A DNA stretch of 64,000 nt from Methanocaldococcus sp. FS406-22 (GCF_000025525.1 NC_013887.1:1002729-1066728), one strand, 5' to 3'; numbered from the stretch's first letter, positions 8,918 to 18,943 are shown. Made by a program: numbers and translations. The notes: a model not told the origin generated them from the letters alone.

Positions 8918-10129
8918 ATGAGAAAACTCTTGATTTTAATATTAGTTATATTAGGGATTAATGTAGCTTTTGGAGGGGGCGTTATTTCGGGAGTGGATAT
9001 TAGCCCAAAATACTCAACATTTTATGATGACTATGGAAATATAACAAAGATATCTATAATTCCAAAATACAAGTACATAAGACTACAACCTGGAGATTCT
9101 GAAATTATAACTGTCAAACTCAAAAATAAAAATAATAAAGAAGTTAAGATAACTCCAAAAGTTGTAACTCTACCTTATTCAGAAGATGAAATAGACGAAA
9201 GTTGGGTTTCATTTGATAAAACTGGCTTTATATTGAAGCCGAATTCATCAGAAACAATAAAAATAACAATAAAAGTTCCAAAGGATGTAGAAAAAGGATT
9301 TTATTCAGGAATGATTGTTTTTACAGAGGATAAAACCCAGATGCCCTATGGTATGCCAATGTACGTGAATTCGTTTATGCTCTCCTTAGATGTCTGGATT
9401 CCTCCAAGTGTCTATATATATCCAAAATATATCTACGATGATGTTGAACCAGGAAAAACTATAACATACAACATCACAATAAAAAATTTGGGGAATAAAA
9501 CCTTTACCATAAATCCAAAAATTGATAATCAGGATTTTTTTGCATATGGTGAAAAACCAGTGATGCAACTTGATAAAAGCATGGTTGAGATTGAAGCACC
9601 AAAGACCATCCCTCCAAAGTCAGAAGAAATCGTTAAAATCAAAATAAAAGTTCCTGAGAATGCAAAAGGGAGTATTCATGGAACAATTAATTTAGGTATA
9701 AATGACCCAGGATTGGATGATTTTCAACAAAGCATTGATATAAATTTGAGAGTTTATAGTAAGCCAAAAGAGCCATTTGTAAAAGAAATTCTAATAAACA
9801 ATGCAAGTAAATTAACCATAAAAGTAAAAGCAAGCTCATACTCTTGGAAATACAACAATAAAATGAGAGATGTTGATGCAAACGTTGTTATTGAATCACC
9901 AAAAGGAGTTTTAAACATAAAACCATCAAAAGTTACTGAAAACTTCAATGTATATATCTCAGATTGGAAACTACCGCCGTGGGAGATGGATTCCGAGGGA
10001 ATATACAATATAGGGGAATATTCAAAAACAAAGGAATATATCATAGAAAATCCAGTAAATGGAATTTGGAAAGTTAAGATACTTCCAAATTGTGAATCCT
10101 TCAATGTAGAGATTGAAATAGAACAGTAA
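8918..10129 (+). CDS. Exported Ig-like surface protein, function unknown
   Basis: 403 residues. The N-terminus MRKLLILILVILGINVAFG is a signal peptide. The rest is beta-rich, with two repeated Ig/NEW1-like modules (about 45-150 and 170-275), each ending in motifs such as KITIKVPKDVEKGFYSG and KIKIKVPENAKGSIHG. There is no C-terminal membrane anchor. The start follows GGAGTTGGTGAGAGT. The downstream lipoprotein gene begins 12 bp after the stop, so the two likely act together at the cell envelope. Confidence 0.8.
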   Translation: MRKLLILILVILGINVAFGGGVISGVDISPKYSTFYDDYGNITKISIIPKYKYIRLQPGDSEIITVKLKNKNNKEVKITPKVVTLPYSEDEIDESWVSFDKTGFILKPNSSETIKITIKVPKDVEKGFYSGMIVFTEDKTQMPYGMPMYVNSFMLSLDVWIPPSVYIYPKYIYDDVEPGKTITYNITIKNLGNKTFTINPKIDNQDFFAYGEKPVMQLDKSMVEIEAPKTIPPKSEEIVKIKIKVPENAKGSIHGTINLGINDPGLDDFQQSIDINLRVYSKPKEPFVKEILINNASKLTIKVKASSYSWKYNNKMRDVDANVVIESPKGVLNIKPSKVTENFNVYISDWKLPPWEMDSEGIYNIGEYSKTKEYIIENPVNGIWKVKILPNCESFNVEIEIEQ

Positions 10130-10141
10130 AGAGTGGTAACG

Positions 10142-10687
10142 ATGAGAATAAAAGTAAAATCCATTTTTATTTTTTTATCTATTCTTTTAATTTTTGTATC
10201 TGGATGTTTAACTCCAAAGAAGTTCGATAAGAACTCTATTTCAGATAAAGAAGCAGACAATAAAGTTAAAGATATTAAAGACGACTTAAAGGAATGGTTA
10301 ATTCCTTTTAATGGATATAAATATGATAATATAACTATTTCTAAGATAAATGATGAGATTGTGGTGCATGCAACATCAAAAGATTTAGATGGGGAAGATA
10401 TCTATGTGTTTATTTATAAAAATGACACGCTTATGCTAAAATCTTACTCACTTGAAGCACTTCCAAAAGATGTGAAAGAAAAAGCTATAAACATTGCTCT
10501 AAGAAATGAAGAAATTTACAAAAACGCTGAAGGTTATGTTACAGTTAAAAGAATACTTCCTCAAACGTCTAAAAAATTTTATCTACCGAAGATTTTATTT
10601 AGTGTAACTTGGCATTCTAAGGATAAAGTTGTCTCTGCACTGATAGATTTAGATGAAGAAAAGGTTGTTAAAACTTACATTGGATAG
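10142..10687 (+). CDS. Putative lipoprotein with PepSY-like C-terminus
   Basis: 181 residues. A signal peptide ends in the lipobox-like VSGC (Cys near residue 22 from the ATG at 10142), followed by a charged linker. The C-terminal half has a weak PepSY-like pattern (AINIALRNEEIYKNAEGY, then a strand pair ending ALIDLDEEKVV). The start is preceded by GAGTGGTAACG. It lies in an operon with the exported Ig-like protein. Function unknown. Confidence 0.72.
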   Translation: MRIKVKSIFIFLSILLIFVSGCLTPKKFDKNSISDKEADNKVKDIKDDLKEWLIPFNGYKYDNITISKINDEIVVHATSKDLDGEDIYVFIYKNDTLMLKSYSLEALPKDVKEKAINIALRNEEIYKNAEGYVTVKRILPQTSKKFYLPKILFSVTWHSKDKVVSALIDLDEEKVVKTYIG

Positions 10688-10708
10688 AAATATAATAGAA
10701 CTCAATAC

Positions 10709-12652
10709 CTATTTATGCTCTTTCTCAACCTCCCTTGCCCATTTAATCATCTCATTATAAACTTTATCTTGCTTTAACAAATGCTCATTACCTATCAAAA
10801 TTAACTTCCTCTTAGCCCTTGTTATGGCAACATTCAGCCTCCTCAAGTCCCTTAAAAATCCAAAGTTTTTTGTTCTTACAAATGAGATAACTATAGCCTC
10901 ATTCTCCCTTCCTTGAAATCCATCCACTGTATTAACCTCTATATCTATATTATGCTCTTCAAACATCCTCCTCAAATATCTAACTTGGGCATCGTAAGGG
11001 GTTATAACGTTTGTTGGTATCTTATACTTTACAAGCTTCTTAACAACCTCTAAAACCTTCTCTGCCTCCTCTATGTTGTAGTAAGAAGGAGATTCTTTGT
11101 CTTTCCTTTCAACTCCCTCAACGTGGATAAATTGAACTGGGATTTCATTTATAATATCTCTATCAGCTTCATCAATCTCTTCCTCTTTAACCAAATCTAA
11201 TAAGGTTATGTTTTTAACGCTTTCATCTGCCTTCAATTTATTGTCATAGAACATTTTATTTGGGAATTCCATGATTTTTTCATTCATTCTATATTGAATT
11301 TCCAATATTGAAGAGAACTCTGGATATTTTTTGATTAACCTCTCAAATAGTGTCTTTTTTAACTCTTCATTCTCACTCAATACAGTTGGTGGCAGTTGCT
11401 TATGGTCTCCAGCCATAATTAGTTTTTTTCCTTTAACAATTGGAATTAAGCAAGATGGCTCCATAGCTTGACTTCCCTCATCAATAACAACCACATCAAA
11501 CTCCCATCCTTTTAAGATTTCAGAACCAGCCATTGAATTTGTTGATACAATGACATCAGCCTCACTTAAAATCTCATTCATAATTTTTTCTGTTATTTCA
11601 TCTAAGTTATTGATAATTCTCTTAATCTTCCTATTTCTTATAATCCACTCTGCCATGCTGATGATTTTTTCTTTAGGAATTCCTCTGTAGGATTTTTTTC
11701 TTTTAGCTACCTTTAAAATCTGCTCATCACTCATTCCTCTCCTCCATCTTGGAGAGGGTTTTAAAAATTTATCTCTCTGCTCCTTAATTTCTTTGATTTT
11801 TTCTCTTAGGGAGAGGATTTCTTGATATTTCTCATGGTTTTCAATTAAATATGGTAGAGAGTGCTGTATCAAATCCTTTGAAATTCGTGTTGGATGCCCT
11901 ACCCTGACAACCTTTAAATCGGGATATTTTTTGATTAGATATTCTAAGATGTTATCTGCCGCTATATTTGAATCAGCAGTTGCTAAAACCTTATGCTTAT
12001 TAAATCTGACCTCTTGGACAATAACCTCTGTTATAGTTCTTGTCTTTCCAGTTCCCGGAGGGCCGTGGATGAGGTATAAGTCCTTGCTTAAAACTGCCTT
12101 TTTGACAGCTATTTTTTGAGATTCGTTTAGATTTTTATCATAAAACTCTAATTTGATGTTCTCTCTTAGAGGTTTTTCTGGATGTTCAATGCCTAATATT
12201 ATATAAGCTAACTTATCCCTCTTTCTTGCAAATTCTCTTAAAGCTTCTTTCATTCTTTTAAATGTTATATCATTAACGTATAAATCAACCCTAACTCTTT
12301 CTTTATAAACCCATTTTGGAACATCCACATCAAAAGCCACATCTATAAAGTTTTTTCCTACATAAATGACGTTAGCATACAAATCACTCTGTAATGGATT
12401 TTCTTTACTAATTAAAACAACATCTCCGGGAGATATTTCTGTTTTGAAGGGCTTTTTTCTACCAAATCTTACAATGGTGCAACCTAAGCTCTCTCCTAAA
12501 AATTTCCCTTTTAAATTTAAAATTGCTCTTCCAACATTTTCTCTCTTTTTGCCTAACTTTATAATCTCATTTTTGTGGAAATCCATTTCACATCTTCTTT
12601 CAATCTCAATCAAATCCATAAATTTTTTCACATATAAATCAACTAAATTCAA
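10709..12652 (-). CDS. SF1B (UPF1/Dna2/IGHMBP2-like) DNA/RNA helicase
   Basis: 647 residues. Motifs in order: an N-terminal barrel-like domain (about 30-125), Walker A GPPGTGKTRT (about 195), VVIDEGSQAM (motif II), GDHKQLPPT (motif III), EIQYRMNEKI (motif IV), VDGFQGRENEAIVISFVR (motif V) and RRLNVAITRAKRKLIL (motif VI). The probable start is a TTG at 12652 with GGTGATAGC just before it. It follows the radical SAM gene by 11 bp and is probably in one operon with it. The closest eukaryotic relatives unwind 5'-3'; the archaeal role is not settled. Confidence 0.93.
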   Translation of the reverse strand: MNLVDLYVKKFMDLIEIERRCEMDFHKNEIIKLGKKRENVGRAILNLKGKFLGESLGCTIVRFGRKKPFKTEISPGDVVLISKENPLQSDLYANVIYVGKNFIDVAFDVDVPKWVYKERVRVDLYVNDITFKRMKEALREFARKRDKLAYIILGIEHPEKPLRENIKLEFYDKNLNESQKIAVKKAVLSKDLYLIHGPPGTGKTRTITEVIVQEVRFNKHKVLATADSNIAADNILEYLIKKYPDLKVVRVGHPTRISKDLIQHSLPYLIENHEKYQEILSLREKIKEIKEQRDKFLKPSPRWRRGMSDEQILKVAKRKKSYRGIPKEKIISMAEWIIRNRKIKRIINNLDEITEKIMNEILSEADVIVSTNSMAGSEILKGWEFDVVVIDEGSQAMEPSCLIPIVKGKKLIMAGDHKQLPPTVLSENEELKKTLFERLIKKYPEFSSILEIQYRMNEKIMEFPNKMFYDNKLKADESVKNITLLDLVKEEEIDEADRDIINEIPVQFIHVEGVERKDKESPSYYNIEEAEKVLEVVKKLVKYKIPTNVITPYDAQVRYLRRMFEEHNIDIEVNTVDGFQGRENEAIVISFVRTKNFGFLRDLRRLNVAITRAKRKLILIGNEHLLKQDKVYNEMIKWAREVEKEHK

Positions 12653-12663
12653 GCTATCACCAT

Positions 12664-13965
12664 TTATATTTGCTCAGCAACAATTATATTATCCTTATTT
12701 CTCAAAATTCTCACTTTAACAGTCTTTCCTATCAAATTTTGCTCATTATTGCAGTTAATTATCTGAATTACTCTATCTTTAGCAACTCCTAAAACCTCTC
12801 CTTTAACTCTCCCATCTAAAACAACTTTTACTTTTGTTATCTCACCAACTTTAAACGGATATGGCAACCTCTTCCTTTTATGCGTTCCAAAATCCTTTGG
12901 TGAAGTTATGAGTTTAACTTCAATACCTCTCTTCTTGTATTCTAACTCATATTTCCTTAACAAATCATAAAACTTCTCAAAATCCCAAACTTTCATTTTT
13001 TTAGGTCTTCTACCTAACTGATAAACCCTACATAATTGACAACCTAAAATAGGGTCTTTTTTACCAGTTAAAGGATTTATAATATTCTGCTTAACTCTTA
13101 AATCTAAATCAACAGCATAGTCAATAACTCTCTTAAATTCTTCATCATTTATATTTGGTAGTAGGAGAGGGGCTATCAATAGATGAATCTTAGAGTTCTT
13201 TATATATTCGGCAATATCTAAAATCTTCTCAATATCATAATCTCTCCTACCAGAAAGCATTTTAGCCATTCTTTCATCTAAGGCATTGATAGATAAGTTT
13301 ATCCTATGCAATCCTGCCTCCGCTAACTCATCTATTAATTTATAATTTAAAACCGTCCCATTAGTTTGCATGGAAACAATGCCGTTACCTTTTTTATTTA
13401 TCTCTGCCAACTCCTGGACTAAATCAACTAATGGATAATAAAGGCTTGGCTCTCCCTGTCCGTCTAAGTGTGCCTCAATAAATTTATTTTCCTTAAAATT
13501 AACAATTTTTTTGTAATTTTCAATTAAATAATCTAAATCAACGTAGTAATCATTCTTTCTTGTTTTAGAAAACTCTCCCTCATCTACAGAACAAAAAATG
13601 CAGTTTAAATTACAGCCACAATGTCCTCTAACCTGAATTATATTCCTCCCTCTTTCAATTAAACCAAAAGCAGTATGCCCAATCAAAGGAATTGGCTCAT
13701 TTATATATATAGTTTTTCTTTTTGTTATCTTACTCTTTAAATTGTTGGCAATGCTGTAAGAGATTAAGTTTAGAATCCCAACCTTTATATTTTCAGCTCT
13801 TTTTGGATGAGCATTAATTTTTATTATTGAACCATCAATTTCTACTTCTTTATAAGGAATTTCAACCTCAACCTCATAAATTTTGTTTATTTCAAGGATT
13901 AAAGTGTTATCTTTGTTTTTAACATCTGTTATCATCCTATATTGTGATAAATCTAAGCTTATCAT
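12664..13965 (-). CDS. Radical SAM protein with C-terminal TRAM domain
   Basis: 433 residues. The radical SAM cluster motif is CNLNCIFC (Cys at CxxxCxxC near residue 120), followed by HLDGQGEPSLYYP. A group of Cys near residue 315 (LGCQLCRVYQLG) may hold a second cluster. The last ~65 residues (FKVGEITKVKVVLDGRVKGE onward) form a TRAM domain, which usually binds RNA, so an RNA-modification role is plausible but unproven. The start is an ATG with GTGAGATT before it. Confidence 0.9.
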   Translation of the reverse strand: MISLDLSQYRMITDVKNKDNTLILEINKIYEVEVEIPYKEVEIDGSIIKINAHPKRAENIKVGILNLISYSIANNLKSKITKRKTIYINEPIPLIGHTAFGLIERGRNIIQVRGHCGCNLNCIFCSVDEGEFSKTRKNDYYVDLDYLIENYKKIVNFKENKFIEAHLDGQGEPSLYYPLVDLVQELAEINKKGNGIVSMQTNGTVLNYKLIDELAEAGLHRINLSINALDERMAKMLSGRRDYDIEKILDIAEYIKNSKIHLLIAPLLLPNINDEEFKRVIDYAVDLDLRVKQNIINPLTGKKDPILGCQLCRVYQLGRRPKKMKVWDFEKFYDLLRKYELEYKKRGIEVKLITSPKDFGTHKRKRLPYPFKVGEITKVKVVLDGRVKGEVLGVAKDRVIQIINCNNEQNLIGKTVKVRILRNKDNIIVAEQI

Positions 13966-14100
13966 AATCTCACAATATTTGAATATTTACATTAATTTAA
14001 ATAAATGGACATTCTCAATTAGAGGAGTTATTTAATTATTCAAAATTGACTAATTTGTGTGTATATTGACTAACATGTGTTTTTAAAATAGCTTAACAAA

Positions 14101-14188
14101 TGGTGCGGGGGACGGGATTTGAACCCGCGAACCCCTACGGGACCAGACCCTCAATCTGGCGCCTTTGACCTGGCTTGGCGACCCCCGC
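14101..14188 (-). tRNA. tRNA-Leu (GAG)
   Basis: A type II tRNA with a long variable arm. The acceptor stem GCGGGGG pairs with CCCCCGC, the anticodon loop TTGAGGG gives GAG, the T-loop is GTTCAAATC, and the CCA end is encoded (14101-14103). Upstream on the minus strand a TATA box (GTTTATAAAT) lies about 30 bp from the 5' end. Confidence 0.97.
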
Positions 14189-14235
14189 CCTTAATAGGCA
14201 TAGTTTATTTATAAACTTCCCTATATAAAGATTAC

Positions 14236-14254
14236 GCCGAAAAGTATATATATA
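14236..14254 (+). promoter_or_regulatory. BRE/TATA promoter of tRNA-Met
   Basis: GCCGAAAAGTATATATATA, about 45 bp before the mature tRNA; it is almost the same box as in both CRISPR leaders. Confidence 0.75.
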
Positions 14255-14280
14255 GGTTTCTAATTATAATGATGTTGCGT

Positions 14281-14391
14281 GCCGAGGTGGCTTAGCTGGT
14301 TATAGCGCCCGGCTCATACGGATATCCCAGCCCTACGGCTGGGTCCTGGGAAACCGGGAGGTCGAGGGTTCGAATCCCTCCCTCGGCACCA
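14281..14391 (+). tRNA. tRNA-Met (CAU), elongator, with intron
   Basis: The acceptor stem GCCGAGG pairs with CCTCGGC (14381-14387), the T-loop is GTTCGAATC and CCA is encoded at 14389-14391. The anticodon loop CTCATA is interrupted after the base 3' of the anticodon by an intron of about 34 nt (roughly 14319-14352), after which the anticodon stem resumes with ACCGGG. The intron can fold on itself (CCCAGCC/GGCTGGG) into the bulge-helix-bulge that the archaeal splicing endonuclease cuts. Boundaries may be off by a base or two. Confidence 0.95.
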
Positions 14392-14532
14392 TTTATTATT
14401 TTATTATAGAGATTTATATTTGTATATTTGGATTTATAAAAATATGAGGATTCTTAACTAACTTATATTCATATAGTATTTATTTAGCTTCAATATATTC
14501 AAAATTCAAAATACTAAGGCTATGGTGAATCC

Positions 14533-15087
14533 ATGAAGATTATTGTTTGTATAACTGGAGCAAGCGGAGCTGTTTATGCAAAAAGATTATTAGAAGTTTT
14601 AAAAGACAAAGCTGAAATAAATTTAATTATATCAAATTCGGCCAAAAAAATAATTAAAGAGGAACTAAATATTGATTGGAAGGAAATAAAAAAATTAGCA
14701 ACGAACTATTATGAAAATGATGATTTTTTCTCTCCAATAGCATCTGGTTCAAACAAATTTGATGCCGTTATTGTCATACCTTGCTCAATGAAAACGTTGT
14801 CAGCCATAGCTAATGGATACTCAGCAAATTTAATAGTTAGAGTCTGTGACATAGCATTAAAAGAGCGAAGAAAATTAATAATTATGCCGAGAGAAATGCC
14901 ACTAAATAGCATACATTTAGAGAATATGCTTAAATTATCAAATTTGGGAGCCATAATAATGCCTCCAATTCCAGCTTTTTACCACAAACCAAAGAGTATT
15001 GATGATATAATTAATTTTGTTGTAGGAAGAGTTTTAGATATTTTAGGAATAGAAAATAGCTTATTTAAAAGATGGGGAAATGTTTAG
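14533..15087 (+). CDS. ubiX: UbiX-family flavin prenyltransferase
   Basis: 184 residues. It has the N-terminal flavin-binding motif ITGASGAVYAKRLL and the conserved PCSMKTLSAIANGYSANLIVR and REMPLNSIHLENMLKL stretches. UbiX makes the prenylated FMN cofactor used by UbiD-type decarboxylases; no ubiD gene is in the window. The ATG follows GGTGAATCC. It precedes SRP54 on the same strand by about 90 bp. Confidence 0.94.
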   Translation: MKIIVCITGASGAVYAKRLLEVLKDKAEINLIISNSAKKIIKEELNIDWKEIKKLATNYYENDDFFSPIASGSNKFDAVIVIPCSMKTLSAIANGYSANLIVRVCDIALKERRKLIIMPREMPLNSIHLENMLKLSNLGAIIMPPIPAFYHKPKSIDDIINFVVGRVLDILGIENSLFKRWGNV

Positions 15088-15180
15088 GACAAATCCTAAA
15101 AAATTTTAAGAGGGATAAACTTTTAATTTGAGGAAAAATATAATATTTTGTTAAGTGTTAGGAGTTTAGTTGGTGATATC

Positions 15181-16536
15181 ATGCTCGATAAATTGGGAGA
15201 AAACTTAAACAAAGCTTTAAATAAATTAAAAACCGCTGCTTTTGTCGATAAAAAATTAATAAAAGAAGTTATAAAAGATATTCAAAGGGCTTTAATACAG
15301 GCGGATGTCAATGTAAAACTAGTTTTAAAGATGAGTAAGGAGATAGAAAGAAGAGCCTTAGAGGAAAAAACACCAAAAGGGCTATCAAAGAAAGAACATA
15401 TCATAAAAATTGTTTATGAAGAATTGGTTAAGTTATTGGGAGAAGAGGCAAAAAAATTAGAATTGAACCCAAAAAAACAGAATATTATTTTATTGGTAGG
15501 GATTCAGGGTAGTGGAAAAACAACAACTGCCGCAAAATTAGCAAGATATATCCAAAAAAGGGGACTAAAACCTGCTTTAATTGCTGCTGATACTTATAGG
15601 CCTGCTGCTTACGAGCAATTAAAACAGTTAGCTGAAAAAATCCACGTGCCAATATATGGGGATGAAACAAGAACAAAATCACCTGTAGATATTGTTAAAG
15701 AGGGAATGGAGAAATTTAAGAAGGCGGATGTTTTAATCATAGATACTGCTGGAAGACATAAAGAGGAAAAAGGTTTATTAGAAGAGATGAAACAAATTAA
15801 AGAGATAACAAATCCAGATGAAATTATTTTGGTTATAGATGGAACTATAGGACAACAAGCTGGAATTCAAGCTAAAGCGTTTAAAGAGGCGGTTGGAGAG
15901 ATTGGAAGTATTATAGTTACAAAGTTAGATGGTTCTGCTAAGGGAGGGGGAGCTTTAAGTGCAGTTGCTGAGACAAAAGCTCCTATAAAGTTTATTGGTA
16001 TTGGGGAGGGGATAGATGATTTAGAACCATTTGACCCTAAAAAGTTTATATCTCGACTGTTAGGGATGGGAGATTTAGAGAGCTTATTAGAAAAAGCAGA
16101 AGATATGGTTGATGAGAAAACTGAAGAAAGTATAGATGCAATAATGAGGGGAAAATTTACTTTAAATGAATTGATGACTCAATTAGAAGCAATTGAAAAC
16201 ATGGGTTCAATGAAAAAAATCCTTAGTATGATTCCTGGATTTGGAGGGGCAATGCCTAAAGAGCTTTCTCATTTAACTGAAGCAAAGATAAAGAAATATA
16301 AAGTAATTATAAGCTCAATGACTAAGGAAGAGAGAGAAAATCCAAAGATTATCAAAGCTTCAAGAATTAGAAGAATTGCAAGAGGTTCTGGAACAACAGA
16401 AAATGATGTTAGAGAGGTTTTAAAGTATTACGAAACTACAAAAAATGCTATAGATAAGCTGAGAAAAGGTAAAATGCTAAGAATTGGAGGACCATTAGGG
16501 CAAATAATGAGGCAGTTAATGTTTAAGGAAGGATAA
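15181..16536 (+). CDS. srp54: Signal recognition particle 54 kDa protein
   Basis: 451 residues from the ATG at 15181, chosen because GGTGATATC lies directly before it. N domain (about 1-95), G domain with [15 protein letters not shown] (P-loop), DTAGRH and [11 protein letters not shown], then the M domain (about 300-450), which binds signal peptides and 7S RNA. Its RNA partner is encoded at 35652-35975 in the same window. A GTPase of the co-translational targeting pathway. Confidence 0.97.
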   Translation: MLDKLGENLNKALNKLKTAAFVDKKLIKEVIKDIQRALIQADVNVKLVLKMSKEIERRALEEKTPKGLSKKEHIIKIVYEELVKLLGEEAKKLELNPKKQNIILLVGIQGSGKTTTAAKLARYIQKRGLKPALIAADTYRPAAYEQLKQLAEKIHVPIYGDETRTKSPVDIVKEGMEKFKKADVLIIDTAGRHKEEKGLLEEMKQIKEITNPDEIILVIDGTIGQQAGIQAKAFKEAVGEIGSIIVTKLDGSAKGGGALSAVAETKAPIKFIGIGEGIDDLEPFDPKKFISRLLGMGDLESLLEKAEDMVDEKTEESIDAIMRGKFTLNELMTQLEAIENMGSMKKILSMIPGFGGAMPKELSHLTEAKIKKYKVIISSMTKEERENPKIIKASRIRRIARGSGTTENDVREVLKYYETTKNAIDKLRKGKMLRIGGPLGQIMRQLMFKEG

Positions 16537-16659
16537 TTCCTTTTTTGTTCTCTATTTACCATATAATAATTTAATTTTGAATACTTTAAAACTTTAAAAT
16601 TTTTATATCTCTTTTTCCATATTTCATGGATTACCCAAAAATTTGTAGAGGTTATGATT

Positions 16660-18183
16660 ATGAAAACAATCAAAGAGATTAATGAAAAAATTAAAAAAGG
16701 AGAGGCTGTTGTTGTGACAGCGGAAGAGATGATAAAAATTGTTGAAGAAGAAGGAGCTAAGAAAGCAGCTGATTATGTTGATGTTGTTACAACTGGAACC
16801 TTTGGAGCCATGTGTTCATCTGGTGTGTTTATAAACTTTGGACATGCAGACCCACCAATAAAGATGCTAAAAATTTACTTAAACAATGTTGAAGCCTATG
16901 GAGGTTTAGCTGCTGTTGATGCTTATATAGGAGCTGCACAACCAAACGAAGACCCAGATGTAGATATTGACTATGGAGGGGCACATGTTATAGAGGATTT
17001 GGTTAGAGGGAAGGAAGTTGAGCTTTATGCTGAGGGTTACACAACAGATTGCTATCCAAGAAAGGATGTTAATGTTAGAATAACGTTAGATGATGTTAAT
17101 CAGGCAATTATGGTTAATCCAAGAAACTGCTACCAAACTTACGCTGCAGCAACAAACAGTAGGGAAGAGAAGATATACACATACATGGGTATTTTGCTTC
17201 CTGAATATAATAACGTCCATTACTCAGGAGCTGGGCAGTTAAACCCTCTTCAGAACGATTACAACCCAGAAACAAAATCATTTAACACAATAGGCATTGG
17301 AACAAAGATTTTCTTAGGGGGAGGAGTTGGATATGTAATTGGAGAGGGAACACAGCATAACCCACCATTTGGAACATTGATGGTTAAAGGAGATTTAAAG
17401 CAGATGAATCCTAAATTTATAAGAGCTGCTACAATGCCAAGGTATGGAAGCACGTTATATGTTGGTATAGGCATTCCAATTCCAGTTTTAAATGAAAAGA
17501 TAGCTGAGAGATGTGCTATTAGGGATGAAGATATAGAAGTGCCAATCTATGATTACGGAGTTCCAAGAAGGGATAGGCCGTTAATAGCAAAAACAAACTA
17601 TAAAGTGTTGAGGAGTGGAAAAATAACTTTAAGGGTTAATATAGATGGGAAAGATGTTGAAAAAACTGTAAAAACTGGCTCTGTCTCAAGTTATAAGATG
17701 GCAAGAGAAGTTGCTGAAACTCTCAAACAGTGGATTTTGGATGGAAGATTTTTATTATCTGAGAGAGTTGATAATCTTGGTAAAGCTGAAAACAAGCCAA
17801 TGAAGTCGCCAATAACATTGGTTAAGGATATTTTAAGCAAGCCACCAATAACTGCCCAAAGCAATATATCCATTATGGAAGCTGCTAAAATTCTGATAAA
17901 GCATAATATAAATCATCTCCCTATAGTTGATGAACATGGAAAGTTAGTGGGGATAATAACATCGTGGGACATAGCTAAAGCCCTTGCTCAAAACAAGAGA
18001 ACAATTGAAGAGATTATGACAAGGAATGTTATAACTGCCCATGAAGATGAACCAGCTGACCATGTGGCAAGAAAGATGAGCAAAAATAACATTTCAGGAG
18101 TTCCTGTGGTTGATGACTACAGAAGAGTTGTAGGGGTTGTAACATCTGAAGACATCTCAAGATTATTCGGAGGGAAAAAATGA
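16660..18183 (+). CDS. Homocysteine-forming sulfur-transfer protein (DUF39/COG1900) with two CBS domains
   Basis: 507 residues. The first ~370 residues are the DUF39 domain with conserved Cys in TFGAMCSSGVF and in VNPRNCYQTYAA; the last ~120 residues are two CBS domains (ITAQSNISIMEAAKIL and VITAHEDEPADHVARKM). Homologues in Methanosarcina, with the adjacent ferredoxin, are needed to make homocysteine from aspartate semialdehyde and sulfide. The CBS pair suggests control by an adenosyl ligand, which is inference. I chose the Met at 16660, after GAGGTTATGATT. The stop overlaps the next start (ATGA). Confidence 0.9.
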   Translation: MKTIKEINEKIKKGEAVVVTAEEMIKIVEEEGAKKAADYVDVVTTGTFGAMCSSGVFINFGHADPPIKMLKIYLNNVEAYGGLAAVDAYIGAAQPNEDPDVDIDYGGAHVIEDLVRGKEVELYAEGYTTDCYPRKDVNVRITLDDVNQAIMVNPRNCYQTYAAATNSREEKIYTYMGILLPEYNNVHYSGAGQLNPLQNDYNPETKSFNTIGIGTKIFLGGGVGYVIGEGTQHNPPFGTLMVKGDLKQMNPKFIRAATMPRYGSTLYVGIGIPIPVLNEKIAERCAIRDEDIEVPIYDYGVPRRDRPLIAKTNYKVLRSGKITLRVNIDGKDVEKTVKTGSVSSYKMAREVAETLKQWILDGRFLLSERVDNLGKAENKPMKSPITLVKDILSKPPITAQSNISIMEAAKILIKHNINHLPIVDEHGKLVGIITSWDIAKALAQNKRTIEEIMTRNVITAHEDEPADHVARKMSKNNISGVPVVDDYRRVVGVVTSEDISRLFGGKK

Positions 18184-18575
18184 GAAAGAGAATATACTAC
18201 TGGACAGATTCAGAGCATATAAATAAACCAGTTATCTCTGACACTATATTAAATACAGGAGTTAAAATAAATATATTAAAAGCCAAGGTAGAGCCACAGG
18301 AAGCATTTTTAATATTAGAATTGTTTGGTAGTAAAGAAACAATAGAGAAAGCTTTAGATTATTTATCAAAATTTGGAGAAGTTGAAGAAATTTCTAAAGT
18401 TATAAAAAGGGATTTGGATAAGTGTGTGCATTGTGGCTGTTGCATAACCCAATGTCCAATTAATGTGATTTATATGGATGAAGAGTATAATGTTGTATTC
18501 AAAGAGGAGGATTGTGTTGGTTGTAAAAACTGCCTAAAAGCTTGCCCATTCAAAGCAATTGAGATTTTTGAATAA
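18180..18575 (+). CDS. NIL-domain ferredoxin (2x[4Fe-4S]), partner in homocysteine synthesis
   Basis: 131 residues: an N-terminal NIL domain (about 1-75) and a C-terminal pair of cluster motifs, CVHCGCCITQCP and CVGCKNCLKACP. It overlaps the DUF39 gene by 4 bp, so the two are co-translated; the pair matches the two-gene module for sulfide-dependent homocysteine formation. Its stop codon is followed at once by CRISPR leader 2. Confidence 0.93.
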   Translation: MRKRIYYWTDSEHINKPVISDTILNTGVKINILKAKVEPQEAFLILELFGSKETIEKALDYLSKFGEVEEISKVIKRDLDKCVHCGCCITQCPINVIYMDEEYNVVFKEEDCVGCKNCLKACPFKAIEIFE

Positions 18576-18943
18576 TTTATTTATCTTACTAGATAGGGGC
18601 ATAATTAAAAATAGCTAATTAAAAATCTTTATCTCTTTGTTTAAAGGATTTAAATTTAATTTCTAAGGATTTATTGGTTTAATTATTTGGAATATTTAGG
18701 TTTATTGAATCATTTAGATTTTTAGAAGTTAAGATTGAATAATTAGCTAAATAAAATTTCTCTAACCAATAAGTCAAATCTTCAAATTTAGAAAGATAAG
18801 AATACTCAATTTTGTTAAAAAAGAAAGATTTAAATATCAGTGGGTTTATAAATAAAGGTAGTTATTTACCCTTAGAAAAATATAGTGCCGAAAAGTATAA
18901 ATATAAGAAAAATAATAAAAAATAGATTGTGAATGATTGCCCT
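18576..18943 (+). promoter_or_regulatory. CRISPR leader (long repeat), copy 2
   Basis: Close to identical to leader 1 (957-1322), with scattered substitutions, and likewise beginning within a few bases of a stop codon. Its promoter GCCGAAAAGTATAAATAT is at 18887-18904, and it ends in the same GATTGTGAATGATTGCCCT just before the first repeat. Confidence 0.9.

Noticed and set aside
9754-10260. Open frame of 168 codons on the minus strand
   Set aside because: Antisense to the two exported-protein genes, which have signal peptides and good starts.
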